A stretch of 64,000 nt of DNA from DAOSWM01 sp035380045 (GCA_035380045.1 DAOSWM010000003.1:58499-122498); one strand, 5' to 3'; shown: positions 15,873 through 25,587, counted from the first letter of the stretch. The notes: a model not told the origin generated them from the letters alone. Made by a program: numbers and translations.

Positions 15873-16574
15873 TTAGGTTGTTGCATACGCCAGCGCAGCA
15901 ATACTTACCCTACAACCTTCAATTTCCAGTAACTTTGCAGCGCAGGCTTCGAGGGTAGCTCCGGTGGTAACAACATCATCAACCAGAAGCAAATGTTTCC
16001 CCTTTATTTCATCGGATTTTGCAACTGCAAAGGCTTCAGTAACATTTTTTACCCGCTCGGCGCGGGTTTTGCGGGTTTGGGTTTCGGTAAATTCGGTTCG
16101 TTCCAAATGCGTTGTACTGAGTTCTGTTCCAAGTCCCTTGGAAATTCCATCGGCAATTACCTCAGCTTGATTATACCCACGAATTCGTAACTTTTTGGGA
16201 TGAAGCGGAACCGGAACCACAAAATCGATATCGCTATAAAGCGGTGATTTTTTTAGAACATTCCCAAACTGTAGTCCCAACTCAAAACCAATTTCTTTGA
16301 AACCCTGATATTTTAGCTTATGCAGCAGTGGCCTATACTTGCTCCCCTTTGCAAAGAAGAAGTAGGCGCAAGCATCCTCGATATTCACTCTTCCCCAAAA
16401 TATTTTTGCAACGGTATTCTCCTTGTCGTTCCAAAATCGGGTTAAAGGAATATTGTAAAGGCATGAAATGCAAAAAACTTCTTCACCCTCAACAAGGTCG
16501 GTGCCGCAAACGGCGCAAACCTTAGGGTAAAAAAGTCTAAAAAAACCTGAAAATAGTTTACTTACTATATTCAC
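15873..16574 (-). CDS. comF: ComF-family phosphoribosyltransferase-like protein
   Basis: A 233-residue ComF-type protein, a family tied to DNA uptake in competent bacteria and generally present in Bacteroidota. An N-terminal zinc-finger-like cluster (CAVCGTD, then CISC) precedes a type I phosphoribosyltransferase fold with the PRPP loop LLLVDDVVTTGAT. The start is GTG at 16574, and its first base is shared with the TAG stop of the preceding DUF2147 gene, so the two are translationally coupled. A relic of its own 3' end lies downstream. Confidence 0.92.
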   Translation of the reverse strand: MNIVSKLFSGFFRLFYPKVCAVCGTDLVEGEEVFCISCLYNIPLTRFWNDKENTVAKIFWGRVNIEDACAYFFFAKGSKYRPLLHKLKYQGFKEIGFELGLQFGNVLKKSPLYSDIDFVVPVPLHPKKLRIRGYNQAEVIADGISKGLGTELSTTHLERTEFTETQTRKTRAERVKNVTEAFAVAKSDEIKGKHLLLVDDVVTTGATLEACAAKLLEIEGCRVSIAALAYATT

Positions 16575-17017
16575 TAGTTGCTACGGGTCCATGCAACCTC
16601 TTTTCCAATAAGCGAAAAGCCAATGAAACCCTTCACGGAAAGTGTGTTTGGGTCGTCCTCAAACCACATTAAGCAGCTGTATGTTTTCCCGCTTTTGGGA
16701 TCGTAAATTTCACCATCAACCCACTCGTTATCATCATCATCGTAAACAAATCCGGAGAGAAGTTTCAATCCCATAATTGGCCGAGTTTGTAACTTTTTCT
16801 CAGGATTTTTATCGTCAATCTTTGGTGTTCCATCCTCGTTGACAGGAGTCTTTAACCAGGTGATCTCACCGTTGAATTTCCCCTTTGAATCCTTCGTGAT
16901 GGTCACCTTGCTATCGCCATCCTGAGTAAGCCAAACGCCGATAACCTTGTCGGCATTCTGAGCAAAAAGGGCGGTTCCAACCAGAACCAGAATTGAGATG
17001 AAAAACAGTTTCTTCAT
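16574..17017 (-). CDS. DUF2147 secreted protein
   Basis: A 147-residue exported protein. The signal peptide (MKKLFFISILVLVGTALFAQ) precedes one DUF2147 domain: GVWLTQDGDSKVTI, FNGEITWLK, GLKLLSGF, GEIYDPKSGKTYSC and LSVKGFIG. The family is a small lipocalin-like beta barrel of unknown function, common in Bacteroidota. One base of its stop codon is shared with the comF start. Confidence 0.88.
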   Translation of the reverse strand: MKKLFFISILVLVGTALFAQNADKVIGVWLTQDGDSKVTITKDSKGKFNGEITWLKTPVNEDGTPKIDDKNPEKKLQTRPIMGLKLLSGFVYDDDDNEWVDGEIYDPKSGKTYSCLMWFEDDPNTLSVKGFIGFSLIGKEVAWTRSN

Positions 17018-17176
17018 AATTCAAAAGTTATTAATTCGATTGCAATATAGCTTTTTATTGGAAATTTCAAATTAAAACAACCTTAAAAACAAAAGTCTCA
17101 AACAGGAATGTACCGTTCAACAAAATTTTTAGTTTTTAAACCCAGCTGCTATCAATTTTCCAAATCAACAATTTAT

Positions 17177-20100
17177 TTAACACGATTCACCCAACCTTAC
17201 ATAGTTATCGGCAACGGGAATGAATTCCTCGCTTTCGGCTATAACTATGGTATGGCCGTTTTTTATTAAGGAATCAAATAGCTGTAAAAGGTTTTCAACG
17301 TTTTGCGGATCGAGGCCATGCGTTGGCGAATCGAAAAATATTATCGCCTTCCGACTCTTTAAACTTGCCAGATTTTCTGCCAACGAAAGTCTTCGTCGCT
17401 CGCCACTTGAAAGGGTTGAAGTTTCCTGTCCCAAACACAAGTAACTCAATCCTACTTTCTGGAGCCAATGAATTATATTTCTACTTTTTTCTGAAAGAAA
17501 AATCTGGCTTGCCATAAAATCAACTGTTGAGCCTAGCCATTCGCTAATATTTTTACCGTTAACGGCAAACAGCAAGTATTCTTCTTTGTAACGTTTCCCG
17601 TTGCAATCGGGACAGGTTTCCTTCACATCGGGTAAAAAGTCGAGCGAAGTTGTAATGTAGCCCAGTCCCTTACACCTTGGACACTGCGATTTTTTTGAGT
17701 TGTAGCTGAAATCGGCTTCGCTTACTTTCCTTTCCTTCGCTTCGGGTGTTTGTGAGAAAACCTTTTTAACGTCGTTGATTAATCCGGTGCGTGTTGCAAC
17801 GGAACTTTGCCCTCCGGATTGGGTTAGCTCATAGTTTGCCAGAATTGTGGTGTAGCCTTCCAAATCCCTAGCGGATTGTACAAAATCTTCCAACTTTCTG
17901 GTTTTTCCGCAACCAATTGGCCCGGTAATAAGATTTAACCTTTGAGGAAATACTTTACTATTCCCTATAGAAATAATTGGAAATATGCCGTTTACGCCCT
18001 TTAACTGACGGTTTACTGCAGATTTTCGGTTGATGATTTTTGTAGTTAAGGGAGATTTCTTTTCATCAATTTCTGCAACCGGAATATTTGCCACAATTTT
18101 CCCTCCAGCGCTTCCGGCTGCCGGACCAAGCTCAACGATTCTGTCGGCTGCAAGAATTAAATCCGCTTGGTGATCGCTGAAAAGGATTGTATTTCCTCTC
18201 TCCTTCGACTTTTTTAGCGCGCCAACCAAATGTTTTCTGCCCTTTTCATCCATTCCGGAGGAAGGCTCGTCGAGAATCAGGCACATTCCGCTTTGATGCG
18301 AGGAAAGAATGCTTCCAAGTCGAATCCACTTCATCTCTCCGGTCGAGAGCCAAGCCGCTGGCCGTCCCAGCGGAAGGTAACCCAAACCTGCATTGGAAAG
18401 GAATTCAATTTTTTCTTTCAGCTGATGCAGCAATGCTATTGAAACCTTCGAAAAATCTGTATGTGAAAGTGAAGCCTGAAACTCATCAACAGTCATCGAT
18501 AGAGTTTCGCCAATGTGCCTGCCGGCAAATGTGAACTTTAGCATTTCGCTATTCAATCGGAACCCGTTACAACTGTTACAGGGCGAATCGCTTAAAAGTT
18601 CCAGCGCATGCTTTCCTCTTGTCGATGGGTAGTGCATTCGGTACTCCTGCTCAATAAGGTTGCAAAGTCCGTCCCATGATTCAGAAAATTTATGAACGCC
18701 TTCATTATTCTTCCGTTTGAATTCCCAGTTCGCCTCGTACTTCTCTTCTGAAGTTCCCCACAGTATCTTTTCTTTTTCGTCACCACTCAATTCAAACCAA
18801 GGTTTATTAAGATCTATCTCCTTGGTATTTGCCATTGCTAAAAGAACCCAACGGTACTTATTTTTCTCCTCGGTAAAGTAGGTAACCGTTTTGTGATTTG
18901 TAAGCGCACCCTGAAGCAGCGGTAACTTTTCGTTTGAAATTATTCGGCTTACATCACACTTTTTTACAAATCCGGTACCTTCGCACGATTTGCAGATTGA
19001 GTACTCGTTGGCAAACGAAAAATCGGCCGCAGTTACAGGTTTATTGTCAGGATTTTCGGCAAATCTTGCGAACAGCAAACGAAGTAGATCGTAAATTCCA
19101 CTAATTGAAGCAACTGTCGATTGAATATCCGGCCGATGCGAATCGGCTTCAACCGCAACGGTTGGCATCATGCTTACAACATTTTCAATTTGTCCGACCA
19201 CCTGAAGTTTTATTTGCAGTCTTCGGAATCCCGATAAATTCTCAGTAAAAAGTCGCTGACCTTCGGCATGAAGGGTATCCATGAGCAACGAAGTTTTTCC
19301 GCTTCCCGAGACTCCGGTAAACGCAACCATCTCACCCGAAGGAATCTGCAAATCGATTTGCTGCAAGTTGTTTGTTGAAATATTCTGCAGATTTATTGAA
19401 GGTTTGCTTACTACAATCTCTCTTTTACCGGTTTTATCAGTTCGTTTTAGCTCTTCAGTAGTTGGTGATTTATGATTTGTAACGAAATCGTTAATTGTGC
19501 CGCAGAACAAGCATTTTCCGCCGGCATCGCCACCTTCTGGTCCCAAGTCAACAATCCAATCAGCTTGATTAATAATTTGCGGATCGTGCTCAACCACAAC
19601 AACCGTATGTCCCTTTTGGGTGAATTCATGCAAGGCATCAATAAGCATTCCAACATCAGCAGCATGCAGTCCGGTGGTTGGTTCATCGAGAACAAACATC
19701 GCTTTTCCGGTTGGCTGCCTTTGCAACGAAGTTGCAAGTTTTATTCGTTGCGCTTCTCCGCCCGATAGAGTTGTGGACGATTGCCCAAGATGAAGGTATC
19801 CCAAACCCAACTTTTGCATCGCTTTTAGGTAAGGTAGAATTGTTGGCGAATTTTCGAAAAACAGCAATGCTTCGTTTACGCTTAGCTGTAGTATTTCGTG
19901 GATGCTTTTCCCGTTTAGCTTAACGGAAAGGATTTCACTTTTATAGCGCGATCCGTTGCAAACCGGACACGGTTGAACGATATCCTCGAAAATGTGCATT
20001 CCTATTTTTAGAACTCCCGTTCCGGAGCACGATACGCATTGTCCCTGCTTGCTGTTGAACGAGAAGTAGCTGGCGTTAAAGCCAAATTTCTTGGCATCAT

Positions 20101-21790
20101 CGGTTTGCGCAAAAAGTTTCCGGAGTTCATCAAAAAGTCCGGTGTAGGTTGCCGGATTGCTTCTCGAAGTTCGGCCAATGGGTTTCTGATCAACAAAAAT
20201 TATCTGCTTGAATGCTTCGCAGTTAAGAAGTCCGTGGTTTACAAGCGTACTTTTTCCAGCGCCTGATACTCCTGTTATTACATTAAGGGCTCCACGTGAA
20301 AATCGGAATGTTTGATTGGAAATATTATGATATTTAGATATGTGAATATCAAAATAAGTTACGCTATTCTTTTTGGTACTTATGCTATTTTTTTTGATAC
20401 TAAATTCGGAGTTAAGCATTTTCCCCGTTTTGCTTTCACTGGGATTAATTTTGGCTAAATTTTCGGGTGTTCCGGTGTACACAACTTCTCCTCCCAGCAA
20501 ACCGGCACCGGAACCGAGTTCTACCAAATGCTGTGCAGCTCGAATAATTTGTTCGTTATGTTCAACCACAACAACAGTATTTCCGTTCTCAACGAGTTTG
20601 TACATGGTGTCGATAAGGAAGTGAACGTCGCGTGGATGCAAACCAATGGATGGTTCATCGAAAAGGAAAAGAACTCCGGTTAGTCCGCTGCTATTCAGCT
20701 GCGAAAGTCGCATTCGGCGAAGTTCTCCCTGCGAGAGCGTTTCACTTAATCGGTTGGCTGAGATATGTCCAACACTTAACTTGCAAAGTTGATTAAGTTG
20801 ATTTTTTATCGTTTCAACCAGTTTTGTTTCCCCTAGCGAATTACATGAAATTTTCTCAAAAGTTTTGAGTAAATCGGAGAAGTGTAGCTGTTCGTAGTAA
20901 ACAAAACTTTTACCGTGCCAGGTAACGTTCAGTGAATTCTGATTCAACCTTTCGCCATTGCAAACGGGACAATCGCGCGAGGAGAGGAACCGTAGAATGT
21001 TATCGTTGCGGTCACGTACCAAAATTTCTTCCATAACAGGAATAATTCCACGGTAGAAAGCTTCATCGCGGGGACGGGCAGTCATTCCTGTCCACCTCAT
21101 TCGCGATTCGAGCGAGTGTTTTCCGTACAGAACCTTTACATTATTGGAACCGTACAGAATCACATTTTTTTGATGTTCAGTAAGTTGATTCCATGGAGTG
21201 TCAACCGAAAAACCTTCGGTTTTACAAACCTTATCGAGTTCGCTGATGGTTACCTGCGAGTAAATGGTGTAACCGTTTGGAAGCGTAATTACAAGTGCTC
21301 CTTCGCGAAGCGATTTTTCGGGGTCGGCAATTAGCTTCGAAATATCAACATACTCTTCAATTCCAAGTCCTTTGCAGCGCTCGCACCAGCCTTTTTCGGA
21401 GTTGAATGAGAATTGATTTCGATTTAGGGTAAATCCCTGATCGTTGTACCGAGAGAAAAGTTGCCGCAAAAGCGGCGAAATTTCGCTGAAAGTTCCGGCA
21501 GTGGATCGGCGGTTTGCCTGAACATGGGTTTGCCCGATACTAATTACCGGAAGCAAACCATCAATGCTGGTTACCTTTGCCGGACGAATTTTCCCCAAAC
21601 GAGAGCGAGTGTAGGCTGAAAAAGTTTCAAAGTACATCCGCTGTCCTTCGCGCTGTAGAATATCGCCAACCAGGCTACTTTTCCCGCTTCCCGACAATCC
21701 TGTTACAACCGTAAACTGGTTGTGAGGAATATCAACATCAATTGACTTTAAATTATTCTCGGCTGCTCCTCTGACTTCAATTCGGGACAT
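17177..21790 (-). CDS. Tandem double UvrA-like ABC ATPase with four nucleotide-binding domains
   Basis: A 1537-residue soluble ATPase. I start at ATG 21790 (MSRIEVRGAAENNLK), since the longer in-frame start would run through the upstream terminator and overlap the ligase gene. It is two UvrA2-type units in one chain (about 1-785 and 797-1537). Walker A motifs begin near 31, 507, 826 and 1290. Signatures are LSQGE 352, LSGGE 675, LSTGE 1148 and LSSGE 1460. Walker B ends in DEP in units 1-3 but FFDSP (1485-1489) in unit 4. Unit 4 also has AES where H-loops read VEH. Eight CxxC pairs form the zinc modules. Each half is too short for the UvrB-binding domain of true UvrA, so nucleotide-excision repair is unlikely. 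DNA- or drug-related self-protection is an inference. Confidence 0.88.
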   Translation of the reverse strand: MSRIEVRGAAENNLKSIDVDIPHNQFTVVTGLSGSGKSSLVGDILQREGQRMYFETFSAYTRSRLGKIRPAKVTSIDGLLPVISIGQTHVQANRRSTAGTFSEISPLLRQLFSRYNDQGFTLNRNQFSFNSEKGWCERCKGLGIEEYVDISKLIADPEKSLREGALVITLPNGYTIYSQVTISELDKVCKTEGFSVDTPWNQLTEHQKNVILYGSNNVKVLYGKHSLESRMRWTGMTARPRDEAFYRGIIPVMEEILVRDRNDNILRFLSSRDCPVCNGERLNQNSLNVTWHGKSFVYYEQLHFSDLLKTFEKISCNSLGETKLVETIKNQLNQLCKLSVGHISANRLSETLSQGELRRMRLSQLNSSGLTGVLFLFDEPSIGLHPRDVHFLIDTMYKLVENGNTVVVVEHNEQIIRAAQHLVELGSGAGLLGGEVVYTGTPENLAKINPSESKTGKMLNSEFSIKKNSISTKKNSVTYFDIHISKYHNISNQTFRFSRGALNVITGVSGAGKSTLVNHGLLNCEAFKQIIFVDQKPIGRTSRSNPATYTGLFDELRKLFAQTDDAKKFGFNASYFSFNSKQGQCVSCSGTGVLKIGMHIFEDIVQPCPVCNGSRYKSEILSVKLNGKSIHEILQLSVNEALLFFENSPTILPYLKAMQKLGLGYLHLGQSSTTLSGGEAQRIKLATSLQRQPTGKAMFVLDEPTTGLHAADVGMLIDALHEFTQKGHTVVVVEHDPQIINQADWIVDLGPEGGDAGGKCLFCGTINDFVTNHKSPTTEELKRTDKTGKREIVVSKPSINLQNISTNNLQQIDLQIPSGEMVAFTGVSGSGKTSLLMDTLHAEGQRLFTENLSGFRRLQIKLQVVGQIENVVSMMPTVAVEADSHRPDIQSTVASISGIYDLLRLLFARFAENPDNKPVTAADFSFANEYSICKSCEGTGFVKKCDVSRIISNEKLPLLQGALTNHKTVTYFTEEKNKYRWVLLAMANTKEIDLNKPWFELSGDEKEKILWGTSEEKYEANWEFKRKNNEGVHKFSESWDGLCNLIEQEYRMHYPSTRGKHALELLSDSPCNSCNGFRLNSEMLKFTFAGRHIGETLSMTVDEFQASLSHTDFSKVSIALLHQLKEKIEFLSNAGLGYLPLGRPAAWLSTGEMKWIRLGSILSSHQSGMCLILDEPSSGMDEKGRKHLVGALKKSKERGNTILFSDHQADLILAADRIVELGPAAGSAGGKIVANIPVAEIDEKKSPLTTKIINRKSAVNRQLKGVNGIFPIISIGNSKVFPQRLNLITGPIGCGKTRKLEDFVQSARDLEGYTTILANYELTQSGGQSSVATRTGLINDVKKVFSQTPEAKERKVSEADFSYNSKKSQCPRCKGLGYITTSLDFLPDVKETCPDCNGKRYKEEYLLFAVNGKNISEWLGSTVDFMASQIFLSEKSRNIIHWLQKVGLSYLCLGQETSTLSSGERRRLSLAENLASLKSRKAIIFFDSPTHGLDPQNVENLLQLFDSLIKNGHTIVIAESEEFIPVADNYVRLGESC

Positions 21791-21817
21791 TCTATATAAA
21801 ATTTGAGCTTTAAGTAA

Positions 21818-21855
21818 AAAAGAAAAAGGTTGTCTAAAGTAGCTCAGACAACCTT
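21818..21855 (-). terminator. Intrinsic terminator after the acyl-CoA synthetase gene
   Basis: Stem aaggttgtct (21826-21835) and agacaacctt (21846-21855) has a 10-base loop. On the minus strand it is followed by a T-rich run. It separates the ligase gene from the UvrA-like gene. Confidence 0.85.
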
Positions 21856-21884
21856 CATATGCAATAAAAACTGTATCTAAATTA

Positions 21885-23549
21885 TTATACGTTTGGCATT
21901 TGGTAAAGGAATCTTTTGATACTCCGTTTTGGAGTTTTCTCAAATTCCTCAGGATATAGTTTGGTTTTAATAATCTGGCAGTATGATGGAAGCGTTTTGT
22001 TTACAAAGTTGCGATTATCCTCCATAATTTTTTCGAGGTTTGCGGTTGGAATTCCATCCTTATCGGCAGCATCAAAATCGGGGAAAACAAGGGCAATCAA
22101 CTTCCCATCCTGCTCAATTACAAGCGATTCCTGAACGTAAGGAAGCACGTTAATTTGAGCCTCAATTTCCTCGGGGTAAATGTTTTGGCCGTTAGGGCCA
22201 AGCAGCATATTCTTGCTACGTCCCTTAATATACAGGTAGCCATCCTTGTCAATAATTCCCAAATCGCCGGTGTGAAGCCAACCTTCGGAGTCGATTGCCT
22301 GACGAGTTGCCTCTTCATTTTTGTAGTAGCCCAACATAACGTTATCGCCCTTTACAAGAATTTCGCCAACAATATTATACGGATCTTCAGAATCAATTTT
22401 CACTTCCATATTTACCACTGCTTTACCAGCAGAGTAGAGTTGGGTTGTTTTCCATGAGTCGTAAGTAATTATTGGTCCGCACTCAGTCATTCCGTACCCA
22501 ACGGTATAGCGGAAGCCGATATCGCGGAGGAAATCCTCAACCTCAGGATTTAGCGCTGCGCCGCCAATAATCACTTCAATAAAGTTGCCGCCGAAAGTTG
22601 CCGAAAGCTTCTTGTTAATCGTATTCTTTATCCTTCGGTCGATTATTGGCACCTTTAGTAGCAGCTTTAGGGAAGGTCGTTTTAGCGACTCCAGAATATT
22701 TTTCTTGTAAATTTTTTCAATTATCAGAGGAACAGCGAGCACAACCCTCGGTTTAATGTCGTCGAACGCTTCGAGGATAATTTTTGGCGATGGGTTTCGG
22801 GTTAGGAAGTGAACGTGGCAACCACGGGTAACCTGAAACAGAAACTCAAATGCAGCACCGTATGCGTGAGCTAACGGAAGAATTGAAACCTGCTTATCGC
22901 CTGGATTTAAAGGAATTACTTCCTGTGCAAAGTACATGTTGCTCCACATGCTGCGGTAGGGGAGCATTACCCCTTTCGAGAACCCGGTGGTTCCGCTGGT
23001 GTAGTTTATTATGCAAACTTCCTCGGGGTTTGTATCCTTGAAGTATGAAACGTGTTCGGGACCAAACCCGTTGGGGTACTTTTCACCAAAAAAATCATCA
23101 ACCTTTTGCCTTATTTCTCTAACCGAGAAAGGTGTATTCTCGTGAAGTATCGAAAAGTCGGTGAGGGAAATAATGCATTTCACTCCCCGCATCTGCGACT
23201 CATCGAGGTTTTCCCAAATGGGGTCTCCCGTAAACAGAACGGTTGAATCGGAATGGTTAACGATGTGGTGAACATTATCGGGTTTGAAGTCGGGGAGAAT
23301 GGGAACCAGAACCGCTCCGTAGGTTATGGTTGCCAGATAGGCAACAGCCCAGTTCGATGAGTTACGCCCAATAAGGGCAATTTTATCGCCTTGAACAATT
23401 CCCGTTTTTTGAAAAATAATATGGATTTTATCAATTTTTCGAGCTACATCGTTATACTTAAGCGTGATTCCTTTATAGTCGGTAAATGCTGGTAAATTCC
23501 AGTTTTGCTTTACACTTTCCTCAATTAGTTTCACAAAACTTTTATCCAT
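21885..23549 (-). CDS. Long-chain acyl-CoA synthetase-like AMP-forming ligase
   Basis: A 554-residue adenylate-forming enzyme that activates a carboxylate as acyl-AMP and passes it to CoA. The P-loop motif YTSGTTGFSKGVMLP is present. GYGMTECGP (A5) follows, then TGDLGIIDKDGYLYIKGR (A7/A8) with NIYPEEIE, and near the C-terminus TPKRSIKRFLY carries the catalytic-type Lys. Length and motif spacing fit long-chain fatty-acid ligases. It sits alone between its own terminator and the VanZ gene, and the substrate cannot be fixed from sequence. Confidence 0.9.
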   Translation of the reverse strand: MDKSFVKLIEESVKQNWNLPAFTDYKGITLKYNDVARKIDKIHIIFQKTGIVQGDKIALIGRNSSNWAVAYLATITYGAVLVPILPDFKPDNVHHIVNHSDSTVLFTGDPIWENLDESQMRGVKCIISLTDFSILHENTPFSVREIRQKVDDFFGEKYPNGFGPEHVSYFKDTNPEEVCIINYTSGTTGFSKGVMLPYRSMWSNMYFAQEVIPLNPGDKQVSILPLAHAYGAAFEFLFQVTRGCHVHFLTRNPSPKIILEAFDDIKPRVVLAVPLIIEKIYKKNILESLKRPSLKLLLKVPIIDRRIKNTINKKLSATFGGNFIEVIIGGAALNPEVEDFLRDIGFRYTVGYGMTECGPIITYDSWKTTQLYSAGKAVVNMEVKIDSEDPYNIVGEILVKGDNVMLGYYKNEEATRQAIDSEGWLHTGDLGIIDKDGYLYIKGRSKNMLLGPNGQNIYPEEIEAQINVLPYVQESLVIEQDGKLIALVFPDFDAADKDGIPTANLEKIMEDNRNFVNKTLPSYCQIIKTKLYPEEFEKTPKRSIKRFLYQMPNV

Positions 23550-23653
23550 GTCGCTGGCAATTAGGTTTATAGCAAATTAATTTTAAGGTGTAAAGGGCAA
23601 AAGTATGAAAAAAGAAATAATTTTAAAAAGAATTTAGTTACGGAGTTTCAGCC

Positions 23654-24043
23654 TTAGCTTAACTTGCGTTTTCCAAATTTCTTGGTAAGAATAGCGATAG
23701 TTAGCCCAACTATTAGGCCAGAAATGTTTGAGGCAATATCGAGAGGATTATAAGTTCGCCCGGATATTAGAAGCTGCATGTATTCTGTTCCAACTGCAAA
23801 CCCCAGGGAAATGAAAAGCAAAACAATCCCAGTTCTGCTCCACATTAAGGTTCGAGTAGCTAAAAACACAAGGATAGGGAGTGCCGAAAAGGCCATAGCA
23901 TGCAATAGGTAGTCGACTCTAAACTCTTTCTCAAAAATTGAAACCTGCTGAATTCCTCCTTTGGGGTTAAGGGAAATGCCTACAATTACTGCGATATAAA
24001 TCCAGAATAGGATAGAGTAAAGTGCTGATATTCTTTTGGTCAT
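23654..24043 (-). CDS. VanZ-like membrane protein
   Basis: A 129-residue protein with four hydrophobic helices and the VanZ-family pattern: DYLLHAMAFSALP in helix 2, GFAVGTEYMQLLISGRTYNPLDIASNISG, and a basic tail. The VanZ fold is widespread and rarely linked to teicoplanin resistance, and here the role is unknown. A -7-like TATCTTTG (24055-24048, minus strand) sits only five bases before the ATG, so the mRNA may be leaderless. Confidence 0.85.
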   Translation of the reverse strand: MTKRISALYSILFWIYIAVIVGISLNPKGGIQQVSIFEKEFRVDYLLHAMAFSALPILVFLATRTLMWSRTGIVLLFISLGFAVGTEYMQLLISGRTYNPLDIASNISGLIVGLTIAILTKKFGKRKLS

Positions 24044-24090
24044 TTCGCAAAGATAGCATCTTATTTTTCATAATTTTTTGCAGAATGTTA

Positions 24091-24098
24091 TACCTTTG
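24091..24098 (+). promoter_or_regulatory. Putative -7 element TACCTTTG
   Basis: It fits TAnnTTTG, 24 bases upstream of the flavin-split-barrel gene ATG. The nearest TTG is only 10 nt upstream, so the -33 box is not convincing. Confidence 0.45.
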
Positions 24099-24121
24099 CA
24101 TTCCCAATATCTTTTTGAACA

Positions 24122-24586
24122 ATGAATTTGCCCGATAAGCGTATCGTTGATTTTATCAACAAGCACCACGTGTTAACCTTGGCTACCTGCTTCGAGGAGG
24201 AACCCTACTGTGCCAACTGTTTCTACGTTTATTTGGAGGACGATAACAGCTTAGTTTTCACTTCCGATTACGAAACCAAGCACATTAAGCAGGCAAGCCA
24301 TAACATATACGTTGCCGGTAGCATTGTGCTTGAAACCAACATTATTGGAAAAATTCAGGGAGTTCAATTCCAGGGAATTATTAGCGAGCCCGAGGGCGAA
24401 TCCTACAAAAAAGCCCGTGCTGCTTACCTAAAACGTTTCCCCGTTGCCATGCTTATGAAAACTACCCTGTGGGTTGTTGATTTAACCTTTCTTAAGTTTA
24501 CCGATAACAGGCTCGGTTTTGGAAAGAAGCTTATTTGGGAGCAGGAGCTTCTAACCACATCGTTTCTTAACTCAAAAACCGAATAA
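24122..24586 (+). CDS. Pyridoxamine-phosphate-oxidase-like split-barrel protein
   Basis: A 154-residue protein of the FMN-binding split-barrel type (YhbP-like). The N-terminal part has HVLTLATCFEEEPYCANCFY and a strand LVFTSDYETKHIKQ. The centre has the VQFQGIISEPEG pattern. It contains an acidic CxxC-like EPYCANC segment. Its stop overlaps the start of the next gene (TAATG), so it is co-translated with the epimerase-like protein. Substrate unknown. Confidence 0.8.
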   Translation: MNLPDKRIVDFINKHHVLTLATCFEEEPYCANCFYVYLEDDNSLVFTSDYETKHIKQASHNIYVAGSIVLETNIIGKIQGVQFQGIISEPEGESYKKARAAYLKRFPVAMLMKTTLWVVDLTFLKFTDNRLGFGKKLIWEQELLTTSFLNSKTE

Positions 24587-25584
24587 TGATTCTGGTTACC
24601 GGAGGAACTGGGTTGGTAGGTTCTCACCTGCTTGTTGAATTTGCCTCCCGAGGCCAAAGGGTAAAGGCACTAAGGCGAAGCGGCAGCGACACTTCAGTTG
24701 TTCCCAAACTTTTCTCACACTACGATGTGAACTTGCAAAACCTTAAACTTATTGAATGGGTTGAAGGCGATGTGGAGGAATACTCTTCGTTGAAGGATTT
24801 GCTTTGCGAAGTAAAAACCGTTTACCATTGCGCAGCAATTGTTTCTTTCCGGGGTTCCGACTTTCAAAAAATGCTTTCGGTTAATGTTCAGGGAACGGCA
24901 AACCTTATTGATGCTTGTATAGAGGTTGGCGTAAAGCAGTTCTGCTTCGCAAGTTCGGTTGCGGCACTTGGTTCACCTGTTGATAGCGGCATGGTCGATG
25001 AAACCTCACTTTGGGGTAAAAGCAAGGGGAAATCGGGTTATGCAATCAGTAAGTTTTTTTCAGAAATGGAGGTGAGGAGAGGTGTTGAGCTTGGACTCAA
25101 AGCCACCATTGTAAATCCAACGGTTATTATTGGGCCAGGGAGGTGGAATTCGGGCAGCGGACAAATTTTTGGAACCATAAATCGTGGCTTCCCATTCTAC
25201 ACCGATGGTGTAACTGGCTACGTTGATGTCAGAGATGTTGTAAACTGCATGATTACTTCTGTTGAAAAGGAAGCTTGGGGTGAAAGGTTTGTAGTAAATG
25301 GCCAGAATATTTCGCACAGGGAAGTATTCAGCCAAATAGCAAAAAAGATGGGCAAAAAGTCACCGTTTATTCACGTAAAACCCTGGATGAGTTCCATTGC
25401 CTGGCGCGTGGCGTCGGTTTTTGCGTTCATAACGCAGGGCAAACCCTCCCTAACAGGGGAAACTGCCAGAAGCGGACATAGCAAAACCTACTACTCTGCA
25501 ATGCTGGCAGAAAGCAATCTTGGTATAAAATTTCGCTCGGTATTGGAAGCGATTGAAAATACAGTAAGCGCCGGAAGGTTATAG
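24586..25584 (+). CDS. NAD-dependent epimerase/dehydratase-family protein
   Basis: A 332-residue extended short-chain dehydrogenase. The Rossmann start is ILVTGGTGLVGSHLL. The catalytic YAISKFFSE (YxxxK) is preceded by FASSVAALGS. The central TIVNPTVIIGPG is typical of dihydroflavonol-reductase-like and sterol-dehydrogenase-like members. No membrane anchor is seen. It overlaps the split-barrel gene by one base and ends 4 bases from the convergent lgt. The substrate is unknown. Confidence 0.88.
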   Translation: MILVTGGTGLVGSHLLVEFASRGQRVKALRRSGSDTSVVPKLFSHYDVNLQNLKLIEWVEGDVEEYSSLKDLLCEVKTVYHCAAIVSFRGSDFQKMLSVNVQGTANLIDACIEVGVKQFCFASSVAALGSPVDSGMVDETSLWGKSKGKSGYAISKFFSEMEVRRGVELGLKATIVNPTVIIGPGRWNSGSGQIFGTINRGFPFYTDGVTGYVDVRDVVNCMITSVEKEAWGERFVVNGQNISHREVFSQIAKKMGKKSPFIHVKPWMSSIAWRVASVFAFITQGKPSLTGETARSGHSKTYYSAMLAESNLGIKFRSVLEAIENTVSAGRL

Positions 25585-25587
25585 CTG

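Noticed and set aside
17177..21790. Housekeeping UvrA of excision repair
   Set aside because: The double length, altered signatures and lack of a UvrB-binding insertion make it a paralog; the true uvrA should lie elsewhere.
21791..21943. N-terminal extension of the UvrA-like protein
   Set aside because: The extra 51 residues have no family similarity, span a terminator hairpin and overlap the previous gene; MSRIEVRGAAENNL is the normal UvrA-type start.
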